This document shows, in pieces, positions 14,816 to 23,095 of a DNA stretch of 64,000 bases. Numbering within the stretch: the first letter of the stretch is position 1; every line of letters starts with the position of its first letter. Location of the stretch: the NCBI RefSeq assembly GCF_004214935.1, contig NZ_SFCC01000010.1, positions 62,001 through 126,000 of the forward strand, read 5' to 3'. The notes under the pieces were generated by a model. It saw only the letters and a program-made list of their open reading frames with translations, made no database searches and was not told the DNA's origin. Made by a program: the position numbers and the translations under genes. Source of the DNA: Amycolatopsis suaedae (GTDB taxonomy: Bacteria; Actinomycetota; Actinomycetes; Mycobacteriales; Pseudonocardiaceae).

Positions 14816-16873
14816 ACGCTGGCGCCGCCCGCCGTCGCGATCCGGCGCCGCGGGCGGCTGACGGCCCTGGTGGCCGGGCTCGGCGTGCTGATCGTGCTGG
14901 GCTCGGCGGTGCACCTCACGCAGGGCACCGCGAACCTGGACGCGTTCGACGTGCTGGGCCTGGCGTTCAGCGGCGACTCCGGCGATGCCGCGGTGCTGCT
15001 GGAGTCGCGGCTTCCCCGGCTGCTCGCGGCACTCGTCGTCGGTGCGGCGCTCGGCGTGGCGGGCGCCGTGCTGCAGTCGGTGTCCCGCAACGTGATGGCC
15101 TCGCCGGACACGCTCGCCGTCAACGCCGGAGCGCACCTGGCGATCGTCGCCGTCACGGCGTTCGGCGTGACGCTGCCGCTGCTCGGGACGGCCGGTGTCG
15201 CGTTCGCCGGTGGCCTGGGCGCGGCCGTCCTGGTGCTGGCGTTGTCCGGAACCGGCGGGGTCGTACGGCTGGTGCTGGCGGGCACCGCGATCGCGCTGGC
15301 GATGCACTCGGTGACCCAGGCACTGCTGATGTTGTTCGCCATGGAGACCCGCGGCCTGTTCGCCTGGGGTCAGGGCGCGCTGGACCAGAACGGGCTGGGC
15401 GGCATCGCCACGCTCGGCCCGGTCGTCGGCGCGACGCTGGTGATCCTGCTCCTGCTGGCCCGCCGGCTCGACCTGATCTACCTCGGTGAGGACCACGCCA
15501 GGACGCTGGGTGTCCACGTTGGACGGATCCGGTTCACCGCCATCGCGCTGGGCGTGCTGATGGCGGCGGCCGCGGTGACGCTGGCCGGCCCGATCGGCTT
15601 CGTCGGGCTCGCCGCGCCCGCGCTGGTCCGCCTGCTCGCCGACGTCGTGCCGGGCCTGCACCGGCACGCGGCGCTGATCCCGGTCTCGGCCGCCATGGGC
15701 GGGGCGCTGCTGCTGGGCGCGGACCTGCTGATCCGCACGATGGTCACCGCACAGGGCGCGCTGAGCATCCCGACCGGTGCGGTGACAACGATCCTCGGCG
15801 CGGTCTTCCTGCTGGTGCTGGCCCGCAACGTCCGGGTCACCGCGACCGCGACCGAACCGCCCGCCGCCGGTGCGCGGGGCGGTGTGAGCGCGGCACGTTA
15901 CCGGCTGATCCTGGGTGTCCTGGTGGTCACCGCGGCCGCGTCGGTCGTCGGCGCGCTCCTGCTGGGCGACGCGAAGCTCCTGCTCGGCGACGTCGTCAAC
16001 TGGCTGAGCGGGCAGGCGGGCCCGATCGTCACCAGCGTCATGGAGAACCGGGCGCCGCGGGTACTGGCCGCGTTGCTGGCGGGTGCGTCACTGGCGCTGG
16101 CAGGCGGGCTGATCCAGGCTGTCGCCCGCAATCCGCTGGCGGAGCCGGGAATGATCGGCGTCGTCGGCGGGGCGGGCCTCGGCGCGGTCGCGGTGATCAC
16201 GCTGGTATCCGGCGTGGGGTTCTGGACCCAGGCCGGTGTCGCCGGTCTCGGTGCCGCACTGGCGATGGCCGTGGTGTTCGCGCTCGCGGCGCGGGGCGGT
16301 TTCGCCAGCGAACGGCTGGTGCTGATCGGATACGGCATGCACGCGGGCACGCTGGCCGTGGTCACCGTGCTGATCACGCTGTCCGACCCGTGGAACGAGA
16401 CGAAGGCGCTGACCTGGCTGGGTGGCTCGACCTACGGCAGGACGTTCGAGCACCTGGTGCCGATGATGCTGGTGTTGCTGCTGGTGCTGCCGGTACTGAT
16501 CCGTACGCGTGGCGAACTGGACCTGCTGTCGCTGGACGACGAGACACCGCGGGTACTCGGCGTTCCCGTGCCGGGCGCGCGGTTGCTGCTGCTGGCGTGT
16601 GCCGTGCTGCTGACCGGCGCCGCGGTGGCCGGGGTGGGTGTGATCACGTTCGTCGGGCTGGTCGCGCCGCACGCCGCGCGCGCGATCGTGGGCAGGCGGC
16701 ACTCCCGCATGCTCCCCGCCGCCGCGTTGCTGGGCGGGATTCTCGTCTGTGTGGCGGACACCGTCGGCCGGACCGTGCTGGCGCCGGGGCAGCTGCCCGC
16801 CGGCCTGGTGACCGCGATCATCGGCGTGCCGTACTTCGTCTGGCTGCTCTACCGCAATCGCGCTGCCCGCTGA
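14810..16873 (+). CDS. Fused FecCD-type iron-siderophore permease
   Basis: A 687-residue membrane protein that holds two complete FecCD permease units in one chain, as in FhuB. Unit 1 spans about residues 15-340 and unit 2 about 360-687. Each has the ESRLPRLLAALVVGAALGVA / ENRAPRVLAALLAGASLALA motif, an LAG-rich membrane core, and the coupling-loop region GPIGFVGLAAPALVRLL or GVITFVGLVAPHAARAIVG that contacts the ATPase. It forms the trans-membrane pore by itself instead of as a FecC-FecD heterodimer. It starts with GTG 7 bp after the lipoprotein stop and completes the operon. Confidence 0.95.
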   Translation: MDTLAPPAVAIRRRGRLTALVAGLGVLIVLGSAVHLTQGTANLDAFDVLGLAFSGDSGDAAVLLESRLPRLLAALVVGAALGVAGAVLQSVSRNVMASPDTLAVNAGAHLAIVAVTAFGVTLPLLGTAGVAFAGGLGAAVLVLALSGTGGVVRLVLAGTAIALAMHSVTQALLMLFAMETRGLFAWGQGALDQNGLGGIATLGPVVGATLVILLLLARRLDLIYLGEDHARTLGVHVGRIRFTAIALGVLMAAAAVTLAGPIGFVGLAAPALVRLLADVVPGLHRHAALIPVSAAMGGALLLGADLLIRTMVTAQGALSIPTGAVTTILGAVFLLVLARNVRVTATATEPPAAGARGGVSAARYRLILGVLVVTAAASVVGALLLGDAKLLLGDVVNWLSGQAGPIVTSVMENRAPRVLAALLAGASLALAGGLIQAVARNPLAEPGMIGVVGGAGLGAVAVITLVSGVGFWTQAGVAGLGAALAMAVVFALAARGGFASERLVLIGYGMHAGTLAVVTVLITLSDPWNETKALTWLGGSTYGRTFEHLVPMMLVLLLVLPVLIRTRGELDLLSLDDETPRVLGVPVPGARLLLLACAVLLTGAAVAGVGVITFVGLVAPHAARAIVGRRHSRMLPAAALLGGILVCVADTVGRTVLAPGQLPAGLVTAIIGVPYFVWLLYRNRAAR
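15512..15524. repeat. GTCCANNNTGGAC palindrome inside the permease gene
   Basis: Perfect copy with spacer CGT, in the first permease unit. It is in coding sequence, so selection for the DNA word must be compatible with the protein there. Confidence 0.6.
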
Positions 16874-16967
16874 ACGCAACCTTCCGCCGTGGTGAACGTC
16901 TTACCAAGTGACAGGACGTTCCGGGAGACACCAACTTCCGGAACCACACGCACGGAAGGAGCCGATC

Positions 16968-17474
16968 ATGACGAGGACCACGGTCCGCCGCACAATCGCC
17001 GTCGCTGCCGTGCTGGGCGCCGCCGCGACCACCACCGTCCTGACCACCGGAAGCGCCGCGGCCGCACAGCCGTGTGCGCCGGGCCAGCTGACCGCCTCGC
17101 TCGCCCCGGGTGACCCGGGAGCGGGCCAGCGCTACGGCTACCTGACGCTGACCACCAACACCGGTCAGACCTGCCAGCTGACCGGCACCCTGCCGATCTC
17201 GCTGTCCGGGGCGCCGCGCATCGAGACCGTGCCGCAGGAGGGCACCGAGGTGCCGACCGTCGAGCTCGCGCCCGGCCAGTCCGCCCACGTGCTGCTGCAC
17301 TGGACCGGCATCGCCGACCGCGCCGACCAGGACGTTCCCAGCAGGATCACCGTGGACGTCCACAATGGACACATCTCGACGCCGTGGACGCTCGGCTCGA
17401 TGGACGCCAGCCCCGAGGCGCACCAGCTGCGCTACGGCCCGGTCCAGGCCGGCCCCGGCGGCATCGGCCACTAG
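16968..17474 (+). CDS. Secreted DUF4232-type protein
   Basis: A 168-residue exported protein. It has a twin-arginine-less but typical Sec signal (MTRTTVRRTIAVAAVLGAAA then TTVLTTGSAAAA) with cleavage expected after about residue 33. The mature part has two cysteines (CAPGQL and TCQLTG) about 30 residues apart, which could form a disulfide, and the pattern YGYLTLTTNTGQTCQLTGTL found in DUF4232 proteins. Function is not known. A good ribosome site (GGAAGGAG) precedes the ATG. It follows the iron operon but has its own leader of about 95 bp. Confidence 0.85.
   Translation: MTRTTVRRTIAVAAVLGAAATTTVLTTGSAAAAQPCAPGQLTASLAPGDPGAGQRYGYLTLTTNTGQTCQLTGTLPISLSGAPRIETVPQEGTEVPTVELAPGQSAHVLLHWTGIADRADQDVPSRITVDVHNGHISTPWTLGSMDASPEAHQLRYGPVQAGPGGIGH
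17358..17370. repeat. GTCCANNNTGGAC palindrome in the DUF4232 gene
   Basis: Perfect copy with spacer CAA, preceded directly by another GTGGAC. It is in coding sequence. Confidence 0.6.
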
Positions 17475-17545
17475 ACGGCCCCAAGGCTCGTGATCTCACG
17501 TGAGGGCCCCGGCAAGTCCGGTCGCGGGCACGTGAGGTGGCTGGT

Positions 17546-17745
17546 CTCGAGCGTGGAACTCGCGTGCCGGAACGCAGAACTCGCGGTCGGGAACGCAGAA
17601 CTCGCGTGCGTGAGCGCAGAACTCACGATGTGGACGCCAGTTCTCACGTCGTGCCGGTCGCCCGCGCGAACGGGCCGTTCACGCGAGTCGTACGTTCTGG
17701 GGCGCGAGTCGTAGGTTCTGACGCGCGAGTTGTACGTTCCCGCCC
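17546..17745. repeat. Mosaic of direct and inverted GAACGCAGAACTCGCG-like units
   Basis: The spacer 17475-17944 contains no convincing gene. Five related units in forward orientation (cores near 17555, 17570, 17590, 17612 and 17632, each a variant of GGAACGCAGAACTCGCG) are followed by three inverted units (near 17683, 17702 and 17723, each a variant of CGCGAGTCGTACGTTCTG). Weaker traces continue to about 17880. Open reading frames crossing this stretch are produced by the repeat and were not annotated. Confidence 0.75.
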
Positions 17746-17910
17746 GCCTGGTCCCACTGTCCGGCACGCCGATTCCAGATAGCGAGACCAGCCCCGTCCT
17801 CGCCTGGCCGAACGGGCCGCTCGCGCGACCCTGCCGGGCCGCGAGTCTCGTCCTCAGGAACGCGAATCACGCGCTCCGGACCACTCGACTTTGCCGGGGC
17901 CCTGACGTCT

Positions 17911-17936
17911 CACGTGGTGAAGGTGGCCTTCACGTG
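17911..17936. repeat. Hairpin GTGAAGG-tgg-CCTTCAC flanked by CACGTG
   Basis: A perfect 7-bp stem with a 3-nt loop (17917-17933), with CACGTG at both ends (17911-17916 and 17931-17936). It lies just past the end of the MarR gene, so it could stop transcription, but it also resembles the hairpin at 4198-4214. Confidence 0.65.
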
Positions 17937-17944
17937 CTTTGGGC

Positions 17945-18400
17945 CTACCGCGCAGCCGGGAAGGTCAGCTTCGCCAGGGCGTCGACGAGCGGCGCCAGTT
18001 CGGGCAGGCGCTCGGCCTCGCCGAGCGCCGCGGACAACGCGGCGTCGTGGGTCGGGCGCGCGTCGGCCAGCAGCGTCTTACCGGCATCGGTGACCTCGGT
18101 GTAGATCCCCCTGCGGTCGGTCGGGCACAGGTACCGCTGCAGCAGGCCGCGGTCCTCCAGCCTGCTGACCAGCCGGGTCGTCGCGGACTGGCTGAGCACG
18201 ACGGCACTGGCGAGCTGGCTCATCCGCAGGTGGAAGCCGTCCTGCCGGGTCAGCACGTCGAGCACGGTGTACTCGCTCACCGACAGCCCGTGCTCCTTCT
18301 GCAGAGCCCGTTCGAGCCGGTCCTCCAGCCGGGCGTGCAACGCCGCCAGGGTGCGCCAGCCCTGCGCGCGTGCCTGCACGGCGTCTTCCGGCAGTGACAC
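17945..18400 (-). CDS. MarR-family transcriptional regulator
   Basis: A 151-residue winged-helix regulator. The core is GLSVSEYTVLDVLTRQDGFH, LRMSQLASAVVLSQSATTRL (recognition helix) and the wing LCPTDRRGIYTEVTDAGKTLL. This ordering and length are classical MarR. Such proteins respond to phenolic or oxidant ligands and usually repress a divergent gene. Here the divergent genes encode an aldo-keto reductase and a short-chain dehydrogenase, making aldehyde or ketone detoxification a reasonable guess. The GTG start at 18400 has a strong ribosome site (GAGGAGTGG). The 120-bp gap contains imperfect inverted repeats (TACGGCGT ... ACGCCGGTA) that could be operators. Confidence 0.92.
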   Translation of the reverse strand: MSLPEDAVQARAQGWRTLAALHARLEDRLERALQKEHGLSVSEYTVLDVLTRQDGFHLRMSQLASAVVLSQSATTRLVSRLEDRGLLQRYLCPTDRRGIYTEVTDAGKTLLADARPTHDAALSAALGEAERLPELAPLVDALAKLTFPAAR

Positions 18401-18520
18401 GGTTCACCACTCCTCACAAGTCGAGCCGCGCTTCCATGCGTGGTACGGTATACGGCGTCTGCAAGTATCGGCTTACGCCGGTATTCTCCTGATACAAGAC
18501 TACGTGAGATGTGAGGCTCC

Positions 18521-19345
18521 GTGGACACGATCACACTGAACAACGGGGTCACGATGCCCCAGCTCGGCTTCGGCGTCTTCCAGGTGCCCGACGACGAGAC
18601 CGCGGCCGCGGTCACCGCCGCGCTGGAAGCCGGTTACCGCAGCATCGACACCGCCGCCGTGTACGGCAACGAGGGCGGCGTCGGCCAGGCGATCAGGCAG
18701 TCCGGCATCCCGCGCGAGGAACTGTTCGTCACCACGAAGCTGTGGAACGCCGACCAGGGCCACGACGAGACGCTGAAGGCGTTCGAAGCCAGCAGGCAGC
18801 TGCTCGGACTGGACTACCTCGACCTGTACCTCATCCACTGGCCGGTGCCCGAGCGCGACCGCTACGCCGACAGCTGGAAGGCGCTGGAGAAACTGCTGGC
18901 CGACGGCCGGGTGCGCGCCATCGGCGTCTCCAACTTCCAGCCGTCGCACCTGCGCAGGCTGGCCGAGGTCAGCGACGTCGTGCCCGCGGTCAACCAGATC
19001 GAGCTGCACCCGTACCTGCAGCAGGCCGAGCTGCGCCCGTTCCACGCCGAGCGCGGGATCGTCACCGAGGCGTGGAGCCCGCTGGCCAAGGGCGGTGACC
19101 TGCTCGCCGAGCAGACGATCAGGTCGCTGGCGGACAAGCACGGGCGCACGCCCGCGCAGGTCGTCCTGCGCTGGCACCTGCAGCTCGGCAACGTGGTGAT
19201 CCCGAAGTCGGTCACGCCGTCGCGCATCCGGGAGAACCTCGACGTGTTCGGCTTCACGCTCGACGCGGACGACCTCGCCGCATTGTCCACTCTGGACCGT
19301 GACGTGCGGACCGGCCCGCATCCGGACACCTTCAACGTCGTCTGA
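18521..19345 (+). CDS. Aldo/keto reductase (AKR5-like)
   Basis: A 274-residue NADPH-dependent reductase with the (beta/alpha)8 AKR fold. Signature regions are GYRSIDTAAVYGNEGGVGQA (catalytic Asp and Tyr), LDLYLIHWPVP (catalytic His region), IGVSNFQPSHL, and the cofactor segment VIPKSVTPSRIRENLDVF. The catalytic lysine is in FVTTKLWN. It reduces aldehydes or ketones; in this size class 2,5-diketo-D-gluconate-type and methylglyoxal substrates are common. The GTG start follows a GTGAGG site. It is co-directional with the SDR gene 11 bp downstream and divergent from MarR, which likely represses both. Confidence 0.93.
   Translation: MDTITLNNGVTMPQLGFGVFQVPDDETAAAVTAALEAGYRSIDTAAVYGNEGGVGQAIRQSGIPREELFVTTKLWNADQGHDETLKAFEASRQLLGLDYLDLYLIHWPVPERDRYADSWKALEKLLADGRVRAIGVSNFQPSHLRRLAEVSDVVPAVNQIELHPYLQQAELRPFHAERGIVTEAWSPLAKGGDLLAEQTIRSLADKHGRTPAQVVLRWHLQLGNVVIPKSVTPSRIRENLDVFGFTLDADDLAALSTLDRDVRTGPHPDTFNVV
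19285..19297. repeat. GTCCANNNTGGAC palindrome in the aldo/keto reductase gene
   Basis: Perfect copy with spacer CTC near the 3' end of the gene. Confidence 0.6.
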
Positions 19346-19356
19346 AAGGACTGATC

Positions 19357-20142
19357 ATGCAGCTGGACCTCTCCGGCAGGACCGCGCTGGTCACCGGCTC
19401 GACGCAGGGCATCGGCCTGGCCATCGCCACCGGGCTGGCGAAGGCCGGTGCCAGGGTGGCCGTGAACGGCCGCGGCGCCGCCGGCGTCGACGCGGCCATC
19501 GAGAAGCTGATCGAGGCCGTACCGGACGCCCAGGTGATCGCCGCCCCGGCCGACGTCGCCGCCGACGACCGGATCACCGAACTGGTGCCACACGTCGACA
19601 TCCTGATCAACAACCTCGGCATCTTCGGCGCGCAGCCCGCGCTCGAGGTCACCGACGAGGAGTGGCGGCGGTACTTCGACGTCAATGTCCTCACCGCGGT
19701 CCGGCTGACCAGGGCCTACCTGCCGGGCATGATCGAGCGCGGCTGGGGCCGGATCCAGAACATCGCCAGCGACTCGGCCGTCGTCATCCCGGCGGAGATG
19801 ATCCACTACGGCGTGTCCAAGACGGCTCTGCTCGGCGTGTCCCGCGGGTTCGCCAAGGAGGCGGCCGGCACCGGCGTCACCGTGAACTCGGTGATCGCCG
19901 GGCCGACCCACACCGGTGGTGTCGAGGACTTCGTCTACCAGCTGGTCGACCGCGACCTCCCGTGGGACCAGGCGCAGCGAGAGTTCATGCGGCTGCACCG
20001 GCCGCAGTCGCTGCTGCAGCGGCTGATCGAGCCCGAGGAGATCGCCAACCTGGTCGTCTACCTCAGCTCGCCGCTCGCGTCGGCGACCACCGGCGCCGCG
20101 GTGCGGGTCGACGGCGGTTACGTCGACTCGATCGTGCCGTAA
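19357..20142 (+). CDS. Short-chain dehydrogenase/reductase
   Basis: A 261-residue classical SDR. The cofactor loop is TGSTQGIGLAIA (TGxxxGIG, residues about 13-20), the NNxG motif is INNLGIFG, and the catalytic Ser/Tyr/Lys are in IASDSAVVIPAEMIHYGVSK (Tyr and Lys in YGVSK). The C-terminus holds AASATTGAAVRVDGGYV-type sequence usual for the family. The substrate is unknown; it sits in an operon with the aldo/keto reductase behind the MarR-controlled promoter. A GAAAGGA ribosome site precedes the ATG. Its 3' end overlaps the convergent protease gene by 25 bp. Confidence 0.92.
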   Translation: MQLDLSGRTALVTGSTQGIGLAIATGLAKAGARVAVNGRGAAGVDAAIEKLIEAVPDAQVIAAPADVAADDRITELVPHVDILINNLGIFGAQPALEVTDEEWRRYFDVNVLTAVRLTRAYLPGMIERGWGRIQNIASDSAVVIPAEMIHYGVSKTALLGVSRGFAKEAAGTGVTVNSVIAGPTHTGGVEDFVYQLVDRDLPWDQAQREFMRLHRPQSLLQRLIEPEEIANLVVYLSSPLASATTGAAVRVDGGYVDSIVP

Positions 20143-21650
20143 CCCGGGCCAGTGAGGGAGCAACCCGCACGGGACAGGTCCAGCCTCGACCCGGCGGTCA
20201 GGCAGGCCGAGAGCAGGTCGACCTGCTGGCCGTAGGCGCGGCCACGCACGGCGGTGACGGTCCCGTCCCCGGCCACCTCGCAGGGGTTGTCGTCGGTGCA
20301 CCGCGCGCCGTCGCGGTTGTGGGTGCCGTGGATGCCCACGACGGTGCTGCCGTCAGCGGCCAGCAGGGCGGATCCGGACGTGCCGGGCCACGGGGTGCAC
20401 GCCTCGCCCGCGGCGTAGCGGATGGAATCGTCCTGCTGGTAACCGCCCTCGCGCAGGTGCGGGACGATCGCCTCGGCCGAGCACGCCATCCGCCTGCTGG
20501 TGTACGCCAGGGTCAGCGGGTCGCCCGCGCGCACGGGGTCCGCGGTGAGCCGGAAGACCTTCGCCCCCTCGGCGGCCAGCTGCGCGTACGTCCTGTCCAG
20601 CCGGTAGAGCGCGACGTCGGTGCCGGTCATCGTCGCGTACACCAGCCGGTTCGCGCGGGCGGTGACCAGCGGATAGCCCTGCCGGTCGGCGATGGGCGCC
20701 GGGCGGTCGGCCGGACGGTCCACGAGCGCGGTTCCGGGTGCGGGCCGCTCGCCGTGCACACAGTGGCCGTTGGTCAGCAGCAGTGCCGGATCGTCTTCCC
20801 GGGCTTCGGGACCGCGGACGACCGATCCCACACAGCCGTTCAGATCCACGGCGCCCTCGACGTTCGGGATCTCGTCGTCGGGCGGCACGTTGGTGCCGCT
20901 GATGATGCCGTTGATCCAGCCGGCGTGCCGGGTGACGTCGGTGAACAACGTCGGCGCGTTCGGGCCACCGGGCCCGCTGACCACCCCGGCCAGCGTCCAC
21001 CCGTCGCCGTCGCGGACGAGCGCGGGCCCACCGGAGTCCATGTTCCCGGCCGCGACACTGCCGTCGCGGCTGCCGATGCACAGCTCACCGGTGGGAGCGG
21101 CGGACGGGCAGGCCGACAGCGGCTGCACGACGGTGTCCGCCTCACGCAGCCGCGTCGGGTAGCAGGACCCGTCCTCGCAGGTCATCCCCCAGCCCATGAT
21201 GCGGACGGGCGAGTTCTCCGGTGGCGTCGCCGACGCGATCCGGACGGGTTCGGCCTGGACGGGCGTCGCCAGGTGCAGCAGGGCGAGATCCTTGCCCCAG
21301 AAACCGCCCTCGTCCTTACTGGTCGCCAGCCGGTAGTAGTGGTCGACCTCGACGACCTCACCGCCGGACGTGGTGTCCAGCGACCCGATCCGGAGTTTCC
21401 AGCCACGCGGGACCCCGACCTTCGCGTCGGTCGGGTTCTTGCCCGCGCAGTGGCCGGCCGTCAGAACCCAGTGCGGCGCCAGAACTTCCACTCCGCAGCC
21501 GTGACCGTCCGGACGGGGCGGCGCGGGGTAGGCGGGCTGGAACGAGCCCATGAACGGGTAGGCCACCGGCGACTCGACGCCGCCGATGATGGCCTGCGTG
21601 GGCAGGGCGGTGGCCAGCAGGAGTATCGCGGTGAGCAGCAGACTTCGCAT
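20118..21650 (-). CDS. Secreted protein with two trypsin-like serine protease domains
   Basis: A 510-residue exported protein. The signal peptide ends ALPTQA, and cleavage there would expose IIGG, the N-terminus that activates trypsin-type enzymes. Domain 1 (about 21-255) has the triad His67 (LTAGHC), Asp121 (KDLALLHL) and Ser206 (GNMDSGGPAL). Domain 2 (about 270-510) has its own triad candidates in LLLTNGHCVHG, TDVALYRL and PGTSGSALLAADG, closer to V8-like or bacterial chymotrypsin folds. Two active-looking protease domains in one chain is unusual. An in-frame GTG lies at 21659; ATG at 21650 starts directly on the signal peptide. It stands alone and converges with the SDR gene. Confidence 0.88.
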   Translation of the reverse strand: MRSLLLTAILLLATALPTQAIIGGVESPVAYPFMGSFQPAYPAPPRPDGHGCGVEVLAPHWVLTAGHCAGKNPTDAKVGVPRGWKLRIGSLDTTSGGEVVEVDHYYRLATSKDEGGFWGKDLALLHLATPVQAEPVRIASATPPENSPVRIMGWGMTCEDGSCYPTRLREADTVVQPLSACPSAAPTGELCIGSRDGSVAAGNMDSGGPALVRDGDGWTLAGVVSGPGGPNAPTLFTDVTRHAGWINGIISGTNVPPDDEIPNVEGAVDLNGCVGSVVRGPEAREDDPALLLTNGHCVHGERPAPGTALVDRPADRPAPIADRQGYPLVTARANRLVYATMTGTDVALYRLDRTYAQLAAEGAKVFRLTADPVRAGDPLTLAYTSRRMACSAEAIVPHLREGGYQQDDSIRYAAGEACTPWPGTSGSALLAADGSTVVGIHGTHNRDGARCTDDNPCEVAGDGTVTAVRGRAYGQQVDLLSACLTAGSRLDLSRAGCSLTGPGYGTIEST

Positions 21651-21717
21651 GCGGCTCACCCTGCTGGGCCGATGTCCGCGTGGGTCGACCGTCCTGTCGC
21701 GATCTTGTGACGGCCGG

Positions 21718-22221
21718 CTAACCCCGGGTCAGGCCGGAGAGGATGCGGCCGAGGATCTCCGGGTCGTTCTGCGTGTAGACCTCGTCGTGCACGGACTCCG
21801 GCACCACCGAGCGACGGCCGTCGCGCCGGGGCAGCGTCACCGACGTCGCGTTCACGCCACCGGGCAACGCGAGTTCGCACCACACCATCTTGCCGCGCGC
21901 GCCGTAGGACTCGATGCCGCTGCGGGTGTCGCTGTACGCGGGCGCCTTCGCGTGCGGGCGCATCGGCTCGTCGTCCTCGACCTCGACGGACAGGTGCTCG
22001 CCACGCAGGCGCAGCCGGACGGTCAGGAAGTGCGGCGAGGCCGGGTTGGCGTCCTCGACCACCGCGGACACCAGGTCGCACGCCATCCGTTCGACCCGAT
22101 CTCGCAACATCGACAGTGACCACTCGCGGAGGGTGAAGCGAACGAACAGCGCCGTGCAGTTGACGGCGTTGGGCAGCGCCACCAGTCGGAGGTCGTCTAC
22201 CTGGGCGGTGTGTGTGGTCAC
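21718..22221 (-). CDS. HATPase_c_2-like (RsbW-type) regulatory protein
   Basis: A 167-residue protein resembling GHKL-fold anti-sigma or regulatory ATPases of actinomycetes. The core has LPNAVNCTALFVRFTLREW, RVERMACDLVSAVVEDANPA (a position comparable to the N-box, with Glu and Asn) and a later GIESYGARGKMVWCELALPG (G-box-like). These proteins typically bind a sigma or anti-anti-sigma partner; no partner is encoded next to it. GTG at 22221 is chosen because a strong ribosome site (GGAGGAAAGG) precedes it; longer in-frame extensions look non-coding. It diverges from the AlkB-like gene. Confidence 0.75.
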   Translation of the reverse strand: MTTHTAQVDDLRLVALPNAVNCTALFVRFTLREWSLSMLRDRVERMACDLVSAVVEDANPASPHFLTVRLRLRGEHLSVEVEDDEPMRPHAKAPAYSDTRSGIESYGARGKMVWCELALPGGVNATSVTLPRRDGRRSVVPESVHDEVYTQNDPEILGRILSGLTRG

Positions 22222-22370
22222 CGGAATCCTTTCCTCCCGCGCGGCCGAACCGCCCCCCCACACGACCAGCCGAGACCGGCATACTGCCAACTCCCCCGCG
22301 CCCGCGTCCACCCGGCCAAACCAATTTTTCACAACAAGTCGATCTCCGCCGACGACCGTCAACATGACAC

Positions 22371-22400
22371 TAGAACAAATGTTCGATCATGAGGTATCGT
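22371..22400 (+). promoter_or_regulatory. LexA (SOS)-type box and -10 box of the AlkB-like gene
   Basis: TAGAACAAATGTTCGA (22371-22386) matches the actinobacterial LexA consensus TCGAACNNNNGTTCGA at 11 of its 12 fixed positions. TATCGT (22395-22400) is a -10 box 7 nt before the ATG at 22408, and the LexA site covers the -35 region. The gene is therefore likely repressed by LexA and induced by DNA damage. Confidence 0.7.
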
Positions 22401-22407
22401 GGCCGCC

Positions 22408-23034
22408 ATGTCCGCAGCTCTGCAGGGTTCCCTGTTCGACTGCGCCGGCCAGGCCGGGCTCGGCGACCTCGCCTCCGCCGAGCGCACCGACCTCGGCGCC
22501 GGCGCCTGGATCGACGTGCTCCCGGGCTGGCTGACCGGAGCCGACGCCCTGTTCGACCGGCTGGTGAGCGACGTCCCGTGGTACGCCGAGCGGCGGCGGA
22601 TGTACGACCGGGTGGTCGACGTACCGCGGCTGCTCTGCTTCTACCGCGAGGGCAGCCCGCTGCCCGACCCGGTGCTCACCGACGCCATGGCCGCGTTGTC
22701 CGCGCACTACGCGGGCGAACTCGGCGAACCGTTCCGCACGGCCGGTCTGTGTTACTACCGCGACGGCCGCGACAGCGTGGCCTGGCACGGCGACACGATC
22801 GGCAGAGGCAGCACGGAGGACACGATGGTCGCCATCCTGTCCGTCGGCGCGCCACGCAGCCTGCTGCTGCGCCCCCGCGGCGGCGGCGATCAGCTCCGCC
22901 GCGCACTGGGCCACGGCGACCTGCTGGTCATGGGCGGCTCCTGCCAGCGGACCTGGGAACACGCGATACCCAAGACCAACCGGCCGGTCGGGCCGCGGAT
23001 CAGCATCCAGTTCCGCCCACGCGGCGTCCGGTGA
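22408..23034 (+). CDS. AlkB-like Fe(II)/2-oxoglutarate dioxygenase (DNA alkylation repair)
   Basis: A 208-residue AlkB-family enzyme. The iron ligands are visible as VAWHGDTIG (His and Asp of the HxD motif) and TWEHAIPK (distal His), and the 2-oxoglutarate-binding arginines are in RISIQFRPRG. YYRDGRDSVAWH is the typical lid-to-HxD pattern. AlkB proteins remove methyl groups from 1-methyladenine and 3-methylcytosine by oxidation. The upstream LexA-type box supports a repair role. GTG at 22399 is in frame but falls in the -10 box, so ATG 22408 is preferred and the message is likely leaderless. It is divergent from the HATPase-like gene. Confidence 0.88.
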   Translation: MSAALQGSLFDCAGQAGLGDLASAERTDLGAGAWIDVLPGWLTGADALFDRLVSDVPWYAERRRMYDRVVDVPRLLCFYREGSPLPDPVLTDAMAALSAHYAGELGEPFRTAGLCYYRDGRDSVAWHGDTIGRGSTEDTMVAILSVGAPRSLLLRPRGGGDQLRRALGHGDLLVMGGSCQRTWEHAIPKTNRPVGPRISIQFRPRGVR

Positions 23035-23095
23035 TTCAGGTCACAGTTCGAAGACGAGACGAGCGGCAGGAACGCGGCCTCGGAAGACTCGGGGC

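Noticed and set aside
17471..17782. Open reading frames in the spacer after the DUF4232 gene
   Set aside because: They are made of the repeated units, exist in several frames, and have no recognisable domain.
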